From NCBI GenBank assembly GCA_030762175.1, contig CM060846.1, positions 239,558,012 through 239,622,011 of the forward strand: a DNA stretch of 64,000 nucleotides, given 5' to 3'. The number at the start of each line of letters is the position of its first letter. Position 1 is the first letter of the stretch. The translations under genes were made by a program, and so were the position numbers. This stretch comes from Metallyticus violacea. Taxonomy: Eukaryota > Arthropoda > Insecta > Mantodea > Metallyticidae. The notes under the pieces were generated by a model. It was not told where the DNA came from. It searched no databases and saw nothing but the letters and a program-made list of their open reading frames with translations. This document shows, piece by piece, positions 34,401 through 46,529 of the stretch.

Positions 34401-37400
34401 CATTTTGCTGGCATTGGCTAGTTTAAAGGCTAACGGTGCAACGGTCTATAGGGTTCAAGTCCTAAACGGATTTAAAATCACTTCAGTTTATTAACCCTGC
34501 AACGGTAGTCCTTTATAAAAGGGGCCTTATTCGTGACCTCCGGGTTTCTTCCTATTGCACAGAGTTTTATCACCTTGTTGGCTTTGCATGCTACCGTAAC
34601 CGTAAAACACAGAGACTATCTCTTTTGTTGACATATTATCCACATGTTCACATTATACCGTATTATACATGTATACTTACATGATATCTACATCACTGAT
34701 TACAGTGCATGAAATATTATGATAATTAGGTTTGGGACGTATATAGTATATTATATTTATATTTCAGTAAGGGTGGGCCGTAATAACTGCATTATTTCTT
34801 TGTCTCAAAATGCATAATAGAGCATCTCCTATTTCCTGCTTAATTTTTGCTGGCTTTTATAGAAATACTTAAATAACATTTTACAGAACATTTAAAATAC
34901 TACAAGAAAGAGAAAGACTCTGAGATATGCTTATTATAAAGAAAAGCTAAAGGTTTAACTCTGACAACTGTAATAAATATAGAGGCGTCAATATTTTAAA
35001 TAGAATTTATAAAGTATATATCAAAATAATATCACGATGCCCAAATATCATTAGTGAAGGCAAATTGTAAATAACGATGCAATCTTAGAAAGGAACGATT
35101 CTGTGTAAACACCAAAGGCTCAAGTGTGCAATGCTTTACTGTAGTTTATCCTAAGAGTTGTCCAGCCTTTTCAAAAACCTATAGCAATTCAGCCTTTATT
35201 GAGCGTTATAGCATAACAGTAAACGCACTGAGTATAAATAACATGTTATTAAAAATCATCCTACTTGAACAAAAAACAAGTTCTGTTTGCCAAAACCACG
35301 ATGAGCTACAGATTGCAAAAAATAAACCGCAGAATTTTATGCAAGTTCATCATTTTAAAATGTAGAGTCCCAAAATTAAGACAGTGGCACTTTTACCAGC
35401 ACAATGGTTATTGTAAGTGGTATCCACGCCATGTTAAATTGCCAAATTGATGTACCTATTTTTCTGTAACTTGTAATCCTACAGAGATAATGTTTAGTAT
35501 TCTCCAAGGTACGTCTTTTTTCAAGTACTGTTGAAAGTTTGAAAGCTATTTATTTAAAATATTGAAACTTTTTTGAAACTGTTTACTTTCTATATTATAT
35601 TATTACATTTTCTATATTATGTTTTAGCTGGTTATGTTATTATGACGAGTAAAAAGATAAATGTTCTCTCAGTGCTATTTGGAGCCATACTCATTTCTGC
35701 ACCACTTTAATTTCCTTTGCAGCTTTCTTGTTTACTGTAAACTTCAGCATCAAACTCTGATCTTTTCACTGGTATATGTCAATCTCACGGCCTATAACAT
35801 TGCCCTACTTTCTGTAAATGTCACCTTCCCATAACATTACTCATTGAATCATCAGCACCTAGGGATCAATCTCAAACTCCTTATATGAAACGGTTATAAA
35901 TATTTGACCCCTAATGGCATGCACCTTCATAACACTCTATACATTCACCTCCATCGCAGTATTTACATCATACAAAACCTCTTAAGCAAGAAGAAAGAAG
36001 ACTTAAATTCACTGCAATAACTCCGGAACTGTTAAAATCACAAGCTTCATTGTTTGTTACGTTTGTTAATTTTCTTGTTGAAGAACTAGAAGTTGCATTG
36101 TAGGGCATACTACATGATGAAACTGATGTTGTTTCTTATCCAGATGCAGTGTTAATTACTCTATCTATATTATTATTTTCACTGCCTATACACTTTTCCA
36201 ACTGTACTAAGCACTACACGAACTCCTTTTCTTAAAAATATTTTAAGATTTTGGCATTAAAATGATAATTCTACTGACAAAACAGTAACAGTGTAATACT
36301 TAGTATGTAGATAAGTTAAAACTAAACGTTTTGTAGTTTATTTAAACTGTAATGTAGTTGTAGAAAATCTAAAAACTTAAAATTTTTCCCCCTTTTAAGT
36401 GTAATCCTAGTTTTCAACAATTGGAGATAAACTCGATCCCATCCAACTCTCATTGTGGAAACATTGTATCTTTTTATCTTGTATGACACGCTAGCGTGGA
36501 TTAGGACTCATATTTATTCATAATTAGAGATGCCAGAAGGGAGAAACTCGAGTGTTTTCAAAAGGAAATACTATAAATTTTTATTTCTCTCCGGATTTGT
36601 TTGTAAATATCAGGAACTGTATGAAAAAGAATAATATTTTTAAAAAAAATCGGAAAATAAAGAACAAATGCAGAAGGGGTAGTAATGAATAACGTTTGCT
36701 TTCATTTCATGTAAATGTAGTCAAAACACTATCATGAGCTGAGAACATTTAGCTACAGCGCAAGCAGTAATACAACTGAAGTACAAATCTTATTTACGTA
36801 TTCACCGGTAGAGTACTGTACCTAGAAGAGGACTGAAATTAGACCGCAAGTTAGTTTGCCTGGATAAAATACACGTGCTTTGCTATTGCGAATGCATTTT
36901 ATTGTGGAAAAAATTAGTGCCTTCAAATGAAAATATGAGATAACTTTTCACAGTTTTCAATATTTCCCATCTATAAATTGTTTGCAAATATTTCCTTTTT
37001 AGTATTCACGATATTGGAATACCAATTTTGTTCTCAATTTATGTGCATGTGAAAAATTAAAGCTGCATAAAATAAAACATGACGGATCAAGTTGGTTAAG
37101 TAATACTGATCAATAATAATAACGATAATAATAAATGATCCATATTTAACACAGGTATTCCTTGAAGTATAGACGCTTCCTTTCTATATTTATGAAAGTG
37201 ATTATTTTTGGAATGCACCACCTGACTTACTTAAAAATAAATAAACGTAATGTAGGCACAGAGGAATATATAAATGTCGTCCTGCGCTGACTACCCCAAA
37301 TAACGCACCGACATTAACATAAGCTCTAATTATCTGGCAGAAATATAGCCACTTTCTAATTCATTATTTCACTTTAATAACAAAGACAGTAATAAAGTGT

Positions 37401-37730
37401 ACTGTTATTGTAGCCTGTAGACAGCCTCTGGAAAAGCTGTCCATTGAATTTTGGCAAAGGATGTGGGAAACCCATTGCTCAATTCTTCAGCCCGCCGAGT
37501 GATGTGAAGACAAGTAATCTTACGCATCTGCTAAAAACTGCTTGGAAGACAGAGATAGGTTTCATATCATCTTGGGAAGTAAAAAAAACCCTATAGACAT
37601 GGAACTTTGGAGTGCATCACAAATATTTTCAAGTTATAATCCATGCCCGGGATAACAAGCCAAAGACCCTAACGGCTAATAGCGGATGGGGCAACCCTAG
37701 TGATGGGGCGAATACATCGATTAGGCAAGC
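34401..37730. other. No gene seen
   Basis: AT-rich. A B-box-like ggttcaagtcc at about 34453 lacks a convincing tRNA context. The plus frame at 35126-35365 has no recognised motif. No SINE copies found. Confidence 0.45.
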
Positions 37731-38019
37731 TGTCAGGCCCGAATTGTTGATGTGGGTTATTTACGGACGCTCTTAACATCTCAGGTCATCAGCGTCCCAT
37801 TCAATTCAGGGCGTGAAACGGCCGATAAATTTTGCTCAGAGGTCTCTTCTTTCAGGCTTGAGGTCCTTTTTCGTGCCGTAAATGTACGACACGGGACCCA
37901 CGGCTTTACTTCCCTTCCGAAGGAAGCCATACTTAGGATTTTTACTCCTGAAAAAATCCATCGACCCAGGCCGGGATCGAATCCGCGATCTGTGGTTTAG
38001 GAGGCAATTATGTCAGGCC
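37731..38019 (-). mobile_element. SINE family B, 5'-truncated, with target-site duplication
   Basis: Element 37740-38010 lies between 9-bp direct repeats, tgtcaggcc, at 37731-37739 and 38011-38019. The minus strand starts within the tRNA-like head (after the A-box), keeps the B-box region, then the body with gtgtcgtacatttacggcac, and ends before the tail. 5' truncation with a TSD fits LINE-driven insertion. Confidence 0.85.
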
Positions 38020-38390
38020 TTAAGATAGCAACCCTACTATGTATATAGCACCTTTAGACGTTTTTAGCGTTTCAGGACTATTTTATTTCTCAACAGTTAA
38101 ATAGCAAACCGCTGGATGGATGCACAAAAATCGACTCCATTACATAGACCCCAAAGCAGGGGACAAATGACTGCCGCCCCCCCCCCCAACTACTGCCAAA
38201 AGAAATCACGAACATTTTACTGCATATTATGTTTACAAGATGATATATATCATTAGTATCTAATATGGTTTAGAAACAACATTTCTCGTATGTAAACGAA
38301 ACAAAATAACATGAATTAGCCTTACATAAAATCATGCATGCACACAAATTGTTAATCAACTACTTTACATTACCGTTTACAATAAGTAAT

Positions 38391-38425
<35 letters not shown>

Positions 38426-39369
38426 GCTAAAACATGCATAAATAAAAATAACTTAGGTTTTTTCATTAGTGTAACATGTACAAAAATAATGGTAAGCAAA
38501 TTTACTGCAGTGCAAAATTAACGGATTGTTGAAACACAACGTGCATCTATATATAGACCAGATTTTTTTTTTGTAAAGCCATACAAATATAAAATGATTA
38601 GTCATTTACATTTAATTACAATGCTCTCTACAACTAGTACAAACTATTTAATCAAACTACGGGAAAAGAAAATGTAAAAATACAAAATTCCTTATATATG
38701 TTTAAGAAAAGTTGCAATCCATATCAAACCTCAGTGAATATATAATTAGTTTTGTGTTAGAAAGCTTTAATTGTTCTAATATAAAATTTGTTTTACATGT
38801 TTTCTCTATATTCACATCATGATCCAGTGGTAAACTTTCCTTGACAAGATTTATTAGTGAAGGCACTTTTTCAATGAACGAGATATCATTATAATTAACA
38901 AGGCAACTCCCCAAATTATCCACTTTGCTTCATCTGTTATATATTAATCGCTTACTTCCACTGCACTCCACGATCGAACTGAATTTCTCCTCTGGCAAGC
39001 GCAACTCTTTGAAAAATACCCAAACTTCCAAATTACTGCACAGTTTAAACCTAATGGACATTGATGGGACAGCATTATATTTTCCAGTATCTATTTTAAT
39101 AAAAAGCATATAGTTTTCCTTGGTAACAGATATAAACGCATGTACCTGGCTTTTGTTAACTTCCCATGCAAAGATGATATAAATTTTGACCTTTTTAAGT
39201 ATGGAGGACATACAATGAAATTAGGATAGCTAAATTTAATGAACATGCGTTGAAATGAATATAAGGTGCTAGGAGAACGGATAATAGAGTGCAATAATTT
39301 TTTTTAAAAGGCGATACATCTAACTGCAAACGTTATAGAGAGATTAACATCAAGTTATAGAAATCTATG
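38020..39369. other. No gene seen; C tract and (AAT)n
   Basis: An 11-C run lies at 38177-38187 and an (AAT)n microsatellite of about 33 bp at 38391-38423. Short overlapping frames near 38.7-39.2 kb on both strands have no recognised motif. Confidence 0.5.
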
Positions 39370-40250
39370 AAAAGATAGATTCGGTAAGAATAAAAACAAT
39401 TACTGAGAATCTATTTAATGAAATCCAGAATTACTGCAAGGAAGAAGGTACACGTATAGATGGGATATTTACATTAACAATGATAGAGAATTTAACTTGG
39501 AGACTCGCGTAGCCTTTGCATACTATGAAAAAGGCATTTGATAACGATCACAATTGTGGGATATTTTAACAAAAAGAGATTTTTCGTACATTTTATTATT
39601 TCATATAATGCCACGTCGATTTGTATTGTTACTGGATACAAATTTGGAAAAATAATACATTATTACAAATCATGGAGTAATACAAAACTGTAGTTTTTAA
39701 AAATATTTTTCAATATCCACTTGGATGAAATAATTTCTGAATGGAATAAACTCGCTCTCAAAGGTATAAAATTAGAGAAAATTTATTGTTAATACAGTTT
39801 AATATATGACGGCCAAGTTATCATTGCAAAAACAGAAAATGAGCTGCAATATAATATTCACAAAATATGAAACATTAACGGATCTTAATGGCCTTCTTGC
39901 GTAAAAACCAAGTTTGGTTCAAAATTGTGATAGCAGATAGAATATTGAAACAAAGTCAACAATTTCATTATCTGGGGACTCAAATATCTAATGATTATGA
40001 CAAGGATATTGAAGTATAGCTTTCATGTTTCCAGAATATGTTTGGTACAATCAGTTGTAAATTGAGAAATAAAACTAGGAGGCGCATGCAACCGAAACGT
40101 TAAAAAAACAATCGCAGTCACTTTTATATGATAATGAATGCTGCTCGATTTGAACTAAAATGAAAAAGCGAAACAAATTCATGCAACATTATGTTTCTAA
40201 GAGCAGCAAAAGGAATAAAAATCGCAATCGTATAAAATATCGCAAGTGTT
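39370..40250 (+). pseudogene. LINE reverse transcriptase, decayed
   Basis: Pieces in three frames follow RT order: GTRIDGIFTL and YYEKAFDN-like (AFD region); a QIMEY block in the position of the usual NQGVRQG; LDEIISEWNKLALKGIKL; a degenerate YADDQ motif followed by QVIIAKTENELQYNIHK; KVNNFIIWG (NxFxYLG block); and MFLRAAKGIK (MRFLRAVKG block near 40190). This is the RT and post-RT order of a non-LTR element class very common in insects. The endonuclease and the 5' part are absent. Multiple stops and frameshifts make it inactive; the clade is not resolved. Confidence 0.7.
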
Positions 40251-40385
40251 TGGAGCCTTTTAAAAGAAACAAATGTTTCTGTTGTTAGCTGAGGATGAGA
40301 CTTGCATACACCGTCAAAAATTAAAACAGTTAACAGAACAAGGTTGTTCAGCATCAAAGAAGGCAAAGTCGATTCCATTTGACCG

Positions 40386-40655
40386 CCACGGGTAACAGAG
40401 GTCGTTAAGGAGCGGACTCGTGGGCGGCATATCTGGGGTTCTTTTCCCAGCAAGACCGTCCTTCCCGAATGAGTTTTTTTTTTCAGGTTTTCCTCAGTTC
40501 TCATAAATGACAAATGCCGGGGAGGTACCCTAAACTTAGGCATAGAACGCTTCCTTCTTTTGAAAAAAATTCTTTTCTAGTTTATCATTTCATCTCATGT
40601 ATCATCAGTGTCCACAGCCTATAAAGCTTAGTAGCTAAAACGGGTGTTAAACACT
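40386..40655 (+). mobile_element. SINE family A
   Basis: Plus-strand copy with head acagaggtcgttaaggagcg (A-box), a decayed B-box (ggggttcttttcc), aaatgccggggaggtaccct and the 3' end gggtgttaaacact followed by an A-rich tail. A possible 6-bp duplication (ttccat) flanks it but is too short to rely on. Confidence 0.88.
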
Positions 40656-40715
40656 GTTTAAAAAAAAAGTTCCATCTACAAGCAATGTTATTGCATCAGT
40701 CTTTTGGGAGCAGTC

Positions 40716-41000
40716 GGTCCTGGCGGTGTAGTGGTAACTATACGTGCTTCATAGACTCGAGATCGCGGGTTTGATCCCGGCCAGGATCGATGAATTTTTT
40801 CGGGTATAAAAATCCTAAGTATGGCTTTCTTCGGAAGGGAAGTAAAGCAGTGGGTCCTGTGTCGTACATTTACGGCACAGTAAAGAATCTCAAGCCTCAG
40901 AAAAGAGGCCGCTGAACAAAATTTGTCGGTCATTTCATGCCCTTAATTGAATGACACTCTGATGACCTGAGAAGTTAAAGAATTTTCATAAACAAAACAA
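40716..41000 (+). mobile_element. SINE family B, near full length
   Basis: Plus-strand copy beginning tcggtcctggcggtgtagtg (A-box), with B-box gggtttgatcccggcc, the body gtgtcgtacatttacggcac, and a tail with ataaacaaaacaaatc. It lies about 60 bp after a family-A copy and 200 bp before another family-B copy. Confidence 0.92.
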
Positions 41001-41198
41001 ATCAACAAATCTTGTTGGGGCCGTAGGAAAAAATCCTTCCAAAGCGAATCACGTTAAAACTCGTGCTGATATACAATTGTGTGTACTGCATTACACGAAA
41101 ATTCCGACGCAATTGCATTAACCCACAAGGGGACATCTTGCATACGAAGCAAGGACGAAAACACAACCAGCTCTGCCGCATAATCGAGATAAAGCCAT

Positions 41199-41430
41199 CG
41201 ATTCTGATGGTGTAGTGGTAACCGTACTTTCTCATAGACCATAGGTCGCGCGTTCAAACCCTGACAAGGATGACGAAATTTTAGGACGTAAAGATCCTAA
41301 GTATAACTGTCTTAGAGTTCTAAGTAAATCCATTGGTCCTGCGTTGTAGATTTACGACAACTGAAAAAGAGGTATCTAAACGAACTTTATTTTTCGCCCT
41401 GAATTGAATGGTAAACTAATGATCATAGAT

Positions 41431-41468
<38 letters not shown>
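41199..41468 (+). mobile_element. SINE family B, diverged, with (AAT)n tail
   Basis: The head is gatggtgtagtggtaaccgt with B-box-like gcgttcaaaccc; the body is recognisable (ggacgtaaagatcctaagta, gtagatttacgac). It ends in a pure (AAT)n run at 41433-41468. More diverged than the copy at 40716, so the two are not a recent tandem duplication. Confidence 0.8.
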
Positions 41469-43456
41469 GTGACAAAACTCACGAAATACTGAAAGGAATA
41501 GGCATTCGAACCTTTAGGACCTTTCTTGACCATTCTTGATGAATGCTTTGGACTAGCTGTGTTCTCATGCGAGAAATACTCCAAGTATTTGTCGGAGTGT
41601 GACAAAGTTTAATTGGACGGAGCTTTCAATATTGCATTAAATTGGTTACAGATGTTTACCTTGTATGAAATTAAAAATTAAAACTATATTCCCATTGTGT
41701 TAACCTTGTTAATAGATGAAATACATTGGACATATAGTAACCTGTTGCAAGAAACTTATCATTAAATGACCATTTTGAACCTTAAATGACAGTGTACGAT
41801 TTCAAGATAGCAATTCATAATGATCTTATTAATTTATGGCCAAATACAACTCTTATTGGGTGCCATTTCCCTCTCCATTGTCCTGATATAGAAAAAATTG
41901 AAAACCTTGGTCTAAGCTCAGCCCATCAAGAAAATTAAGTCCTAAAATAGTGATAGCATTATTTATTTGGGCGGTCATTTTTTAATCCTGTATACATTGC
42001 AGACTGCCTTGCTCTCCACATATTTGAATCTCTGTCGTCAAAGTCAAAATTATCCTAACGGTCCAATAATACTTTCTTGAAAACGATATAGAGAGCTACT
42101 CAAATTGTCTGCAGAAATGTGGGCTGAAGCTGGGATGATGTTGAAAAACACCAAGAACGCCTGCCAACCGTTTCACTCAGTTTTATAAATCGCACCCCAA
42201 CTTTTCCGATTTTATTGACATTTTAAATTTGTTTCAGGCTGAAATTTGCTTAAAATACTAAGCATCCACGAAGTGAAAAACACGTAACTTGTGTGTTATT
42301 AAATTCCTGCACTTAGACTGGAAAATAAAACGGATTTAAGCTGGTGAAATACGCAATTAATGTGTATTAGTGTCATCTTCGACAGCTTAAAGAAAATGGG
42401 GAAAAATTGAAAGTTGAACTGTCACAATATTTTTAACTAAACCATTATGCCAGTTCAAAAATTTGCAAAAAGTGGAAAGGAATTTGTAGTTCCTCTTTGT
42501 CACTTACATTGAATCTTTGAAGGATTTTCATCAAATTACATTTGGGATTAATAGACCGTAACAAGTAGGCCTTAATCATTGAGCGTTGCTTTGGGGGTCC
42601 TAAAGGAATGTTACTAAATGATTACCTTCAGTAGAGTAAAGTCATAACTGGAAACTCTAAACCCGGTCGCTTAAACCAACTACATAAAACACGAGAAAAG
42701 ACCCAGTTTGTAGAAAAGAATTTAATTTTTAACCAAGAAATCATATGCTGAAAAGTGTTATAGCGATGAGAAATTCGAAAGATTTGAAGAGTGAATTGTT
42801 GGAGTGTCCACCCTACTCCCATCTGTTTTTCGTTGGTGAGCTTTTTTCATCAAATCGAGATAAATCTTCAGCTCTAGAGGAGTGCTTTCAGTTTTGAAAA
42901 CTACTTCACAGAGGGGATAATGGTATTAGAGTAAATATGAAATAAATGTATTGCCTTTAAAGCAGATTATGTTGAAAAATAAAAATAATATTCAAGTTAA
43001 AAGCTGTAGGGATCTGCTGCTGTCTGTCAAAATGCTTATGCTACTGACTGGGGTTGAAAGGCTAATTTAGCCAGTCTGGCAGAAAATCATGGTAATCCTT
43101 TCAACAATGCTGTTGGCTGTTAATGTAAATAGATTTATTTTCCCATCTCCCCTCTATTCCTTGAGGTGAATGCAGTTCTTGTCAGTTGTTATGGAAACTA
43201 TACTACCAAATATTGATACTATCGAGAATTTCTTTGGTTGCGGTTAACTTAGCGAAGGAGTTGATTACAACTAAACTGTACTTATATTCTCTAGACGTGG
43301 GTTATAAAGGATCCAAAAGATCAATGATAAATGTAATATCTATGTATGGGGGCTTCCTCTTTATATAATGGGTGGGTGGCATTTTTTATTCCCTGAAACC
43401 TGTTGTTTAGCATATACAAGGAATGCGAATCTCCACACTCCCTTTCTATATTGTTC
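41469..43456. other. No gene seen
   Basis: AT-rich. Short frames only (64 codons near 42.7 kb minus, 60 codons near 43.2 kb plus), neither with a recognised motif. Confidence 0.5.
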
Positions 43457-43509
43457 TTTACACGTTCCCTGCGGAGGTAGATTTGATTGTCTTGCCTGTA
43501 TTGCTATCA

Positions 43510-43526
43510 GCCCACCGGTGACCTGA
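43510..43526. repeat. Left subterminal inverted repeat of piggyBac element
   Basis: gcccaccggtgacctga, perfectly complementary to 45747-45763. The inner palindrome accggt is shared by both copies. Likely a transposase-binding site. Confidence 0.8.
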
Positions 43527-43801
43527 CAAATACGGGTGGGTCACCGCTGCCCCAAGCGCCGCGATTTTAAGTGACCCTTCTACACGAAGTCATTTCTCCA
43601 CGAAGGTGCTTGTTGGGCTGTCTATAGCACAGGGGGACATTTCGCTGCGTGTACTACAGAAGCAGCGACAAGCTTAATTTTATTTTTGCCGGACGTTTTT
43701 TCCTGCTACTTTATTTCCAAAACATAAATGTTATAGGAAACAATACAAAAACACATTTATTTACATAACTTTGTGCATTTTAACAACTGGAACGTTAAAA
43801 G

Positions 43802-45452
43802 TCATTCTTGAGTGTGTCTATCATTGAAACAATTGATGCACATTATAACTTTCTTGGTTTCGTTGTCCACTGCTTTTATGCCTTGCTGAGCGAAAATCCT
43901 TTTGTAGCATAAGGTGTAGTTTGCCGAAATGTTCTAGCTGGGTTCTTCGATTTTTCCCAAAGTATGGGCTTTCATTCTTGATGGAGGAGTGGCACATGGA
44001 GCATATCTACATAAATGCAAGGCAATTGACTCTTTGAAAATGCCAAATGACATTCTTTTCCTCGAAGTGTTCTTTTTAAAATGCAGAATACAGGCATTTA
44101 CTATAAAAGTCCCCAGTAGGAGTTCCATTGCAACTTTTCTCCAACCATTTCACCCCTTTACTCAATGGTGAATAGTAGAACGTTATCTTGTCACTGAGAT
44201 AAACGCCTTTTTAATGTTGTTGTACTCAAATGCAGTCTTTGGTTTCATTATAGCTTCTTTACTGTTCAATTTTCCTGTATCCTCTAAAACACCAGTATAT
44301 CCAGGAATCGTTGAAACCATCAGAGCTCTCCTTTTTTCCACCCAGTTAATAATTTGACTCCATTTTCGTGCTATACTCCACATATTTCCCCCTTTTAAAG
44401 CTTCCCCCCCATAATATCCTTTGGAAGTCTTGTTCTATTTAGACGAATTGTTCCATAGAATAGCATATTTTTATCTAACAACTTGTGTGCTAGAGAAATA
44501 CTTGTATAGTAATTGTTGACATAAAGAATGCGACCATTTTCAAACAGAGGCTCACATCTTTCGTAGTGATAGCCTCTGCGTGACCTGCACCTTGTAGTTC
44601 ATCGTCTTTCCCTTGGCAGATTCGTAAGGCGTAAGAATAGCCTTCCTGCGTACAAACTGTGGACAGTTTTACACCATATTTGTGAAACTTGTTCTGGATA
44701 TACTGCCTGAAAAGCAAATTTCCTCTCCAAGGAATCATAGATTCATCGATTACCACATCTCCCCCAGGGGTTAGAGCGTTTTGAAAGTTACTCTTCAGTT
44801 TTTCAACTAACACCTACTTTGTAAGTCATGTCGTTTACGTTTCTAGGGGCATTGTTATCAACAAAATGCCAACAAGACAACAGCAATGGAAACCCATCTC
44901 GAGACATAGTGGCTTTGTTTTACACAATGGTTCCTTTGGCTAATAAAGTGAAATTTCTTGAACCTCATTCAGTCCTATAATTAGCATTATGCCAATAATC
45001 CTGCCCATTTCTTCCTCAGAAGTGTTAGCCAATTGACTGGACAAGATCCTCTTTTTATGGACAGTTTCTCTGCTGCACATCTGTTTGCCTCCATAAACAT
45101 ATTGTTAGACATGTCTTGAGTTAACAACATTTTGTAAGCATCATAAGCGATGTCAAAATTGGTGGAAATATTAATTTCTGAATCCGGATTAGAAGTTACT
45201 GTTGCTGTATTGTTTTGTCTAATTGATTTCTATCAACCCCGTTATCATTGTCAGAGTTATGTAAACAATCGTGAACTTCTTCTAAATAGGAGTCATCATC
45301 ACTTACGTTTAAATCAGAAGACCTGGTTGAATCATGGGAATTGTCATCACTAGATTCAGGAGAAAAGTCACTGCCACTTTGATTTAGGTAGTAGTTCACA
45401 TAATATCGTATTCTTTCTTCAGCTAATGGCGTACTTATATCTTCTTTTCCTT
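43802..45452 (-). pseudogene. piggyBac transposase (DDE_Tnp_1_7 type), catalytic residues lost
   Basis: Order from the 5' end: acidic N-terminus (EERIRYYVNYYLN, then Ser/Asp-rich) at 45450-45196; a middle block with LANTSEEEMGRIIGIMLIIG; first catalytic Asp intact in VVIDESMIPWRG (Asp codon 44745-44747); LYVNNYYTSISLAHKLL, where the second Asp is Asn (codon 44515-44517); KPKTAFEYNN then, after a frameshift, GVYLSDKITFYYSP, where the third Asp of GVDxSD is Tyr (codon 44199-44201); KGVKWLEK, another frameshift, MELLLGTFIVNACILH; and a Cys-containing C-terminus (MCINCFND) with stop at 43802-43804. Several frameshifts and stops. Confidence 0.85.
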
Positions 45453-45746
45453 ATTACAGCAGTCCAGATGTAGATGAATGCATTTCTGACTAAAAGATGC
45501 GATGAAATGTGATCAGAACTGCTGTCGAGCCATAATTATTACATTGTGTAAACAAACAGCTCATAAACGTAAATAATATTTGGCTACATACCTTGCCTGC
45601 TAGCACTAACAATTGACGGTGTGTGTATTTGCATGTTCAACAATAAGTGATCTGTTTTCTGTAGTACTTGGTGCTAAAAGAGCGCAACACAACAATCGGG
45701 ACACATGTTGACCCTAGTAAATAAAAACCAGTGCGTAAAAGTGTTT

Positions 45747-45763
45747 TCAGGTCACCGGTGGGC
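45747..45763. repeat. Right subterminal inverted repeat of piggyBac element
   Basis: tcaggtcaccggtgggc, the exact reverse complement of 43510-43526. It sits about 190 bp inside the right end, against about 50 bp on the left, so the ends are asymmetric, as in other piggyBac elements. Confidence 0.8.
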
Positions 45764-46009
45764 CGAACGGAAGTCATAACATATTTGAATGATTCATCTC
45801 ATGGTGAATAAATTCATGCGTTTGAAATGTTTATAGCTTAGGCTTTGACGTAAAAATCGTTTCTGTCGTTTTGGGAAGTCACCGGAATTCGTGCCGACGA
45901 AGAGGAAAGAGCTGTATCGGGACACGTGGTGGGCCGAATCGCAGGGAACGAGTTAATTTAGAATTTTAACATTAACCTTCTGGACAATGAGTTCTTCAGA
46001 AATTTTTTT

Positions 46010-46498
46010 TTTTACCAATCTCACCAACCTGTAGTGCCTAAGATCGGTATCTACAACACAAGAGCTTCTGCAGCGGCCAGGAAGTGCGATAGCTGTACGC
46101 AGATCTGCGACCTTGTTTTCACACGGGTCCCTCATAAACCAAGTTCTCCGAAGTGCTCTACCGATAAGCACAAGCCGGTAGTTTTTAATGCTCTGAAATT
46201 AAAATTTAAGATGAGCTACACGAGAACTGACTTTTTGAAATTGTCCACTCCTGTTGAGAAAAATAAGAACCCTTCCCCTCCTTGGAGGTCCAGCTTCCAT
46301 GATGTGGGCAAGCCTGCTAGGCCGTCGCCCTCACCGCCTACTTGTACATCCAACCGAGTTCAGATGTTGGAATCGGTGGAGAGAGCCCTCCCTGTGAGGA
46401 GGTCATGCAGCAGGATGTACCTGCTCTAGATAAACCACCTAGTCCCACGCGACTGAAGAAAGTACGGCTGATTCGTCCTGGACAGCCCAAAAAGTAAG
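46010..46498 (+). pseudogene. Jockey-like retrotransposon, 3' end of ORF1
   Basis: A plus frame of 131 codons (46034-46429) is Ser/Pro/Lys-rich with scattered Cys and His (CDSCTQICD, PKCSTDKHKP). After a frame change it ends LKKVRLIRPGQPKK at about 46496. Its position directly before an endonuclease domain in the same orientation marks it as the C-terminal part of a LINE ORF1 (gag-like). No clean zinc-knuckle set can be read, so this part is less certain than the endonuclease. Confidence 0.5.
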
Positions 46499-46529
46499 GT
46501 GGTAAATTTTCTTATCCTATATTTTAACA

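Larger units (their letters stand above)
43457..45956 (-). mobile_element. piggyBac-superfamily transposon, whole but dead
   Basis: Ends share cgttccctgcg: 43463-43473 on the left, and 45940-45950 as its reverse complement on the right. They lie just inside TTTA (43457-43460) and TTAA (45953-45956), the left target copy having one mutation. A second perfect 17-bp inverted pair, gcccaccggtgacctga, lies subterminally at 43510-43526 and 45747-45763. The 2.5-kb length is normal for an autonomous piggyBac. It encloses one transposase pseudogene on the minus strand. Confidence 0.8.

Noticed and set aside
34420..34480. B-box-like ggttcaagtcc suggesting a tRNA gene or SINE
   Set aside because: The upstream A-box is poor and the ends do not pair as an acceptor stem; no copies elsewhere in the window.
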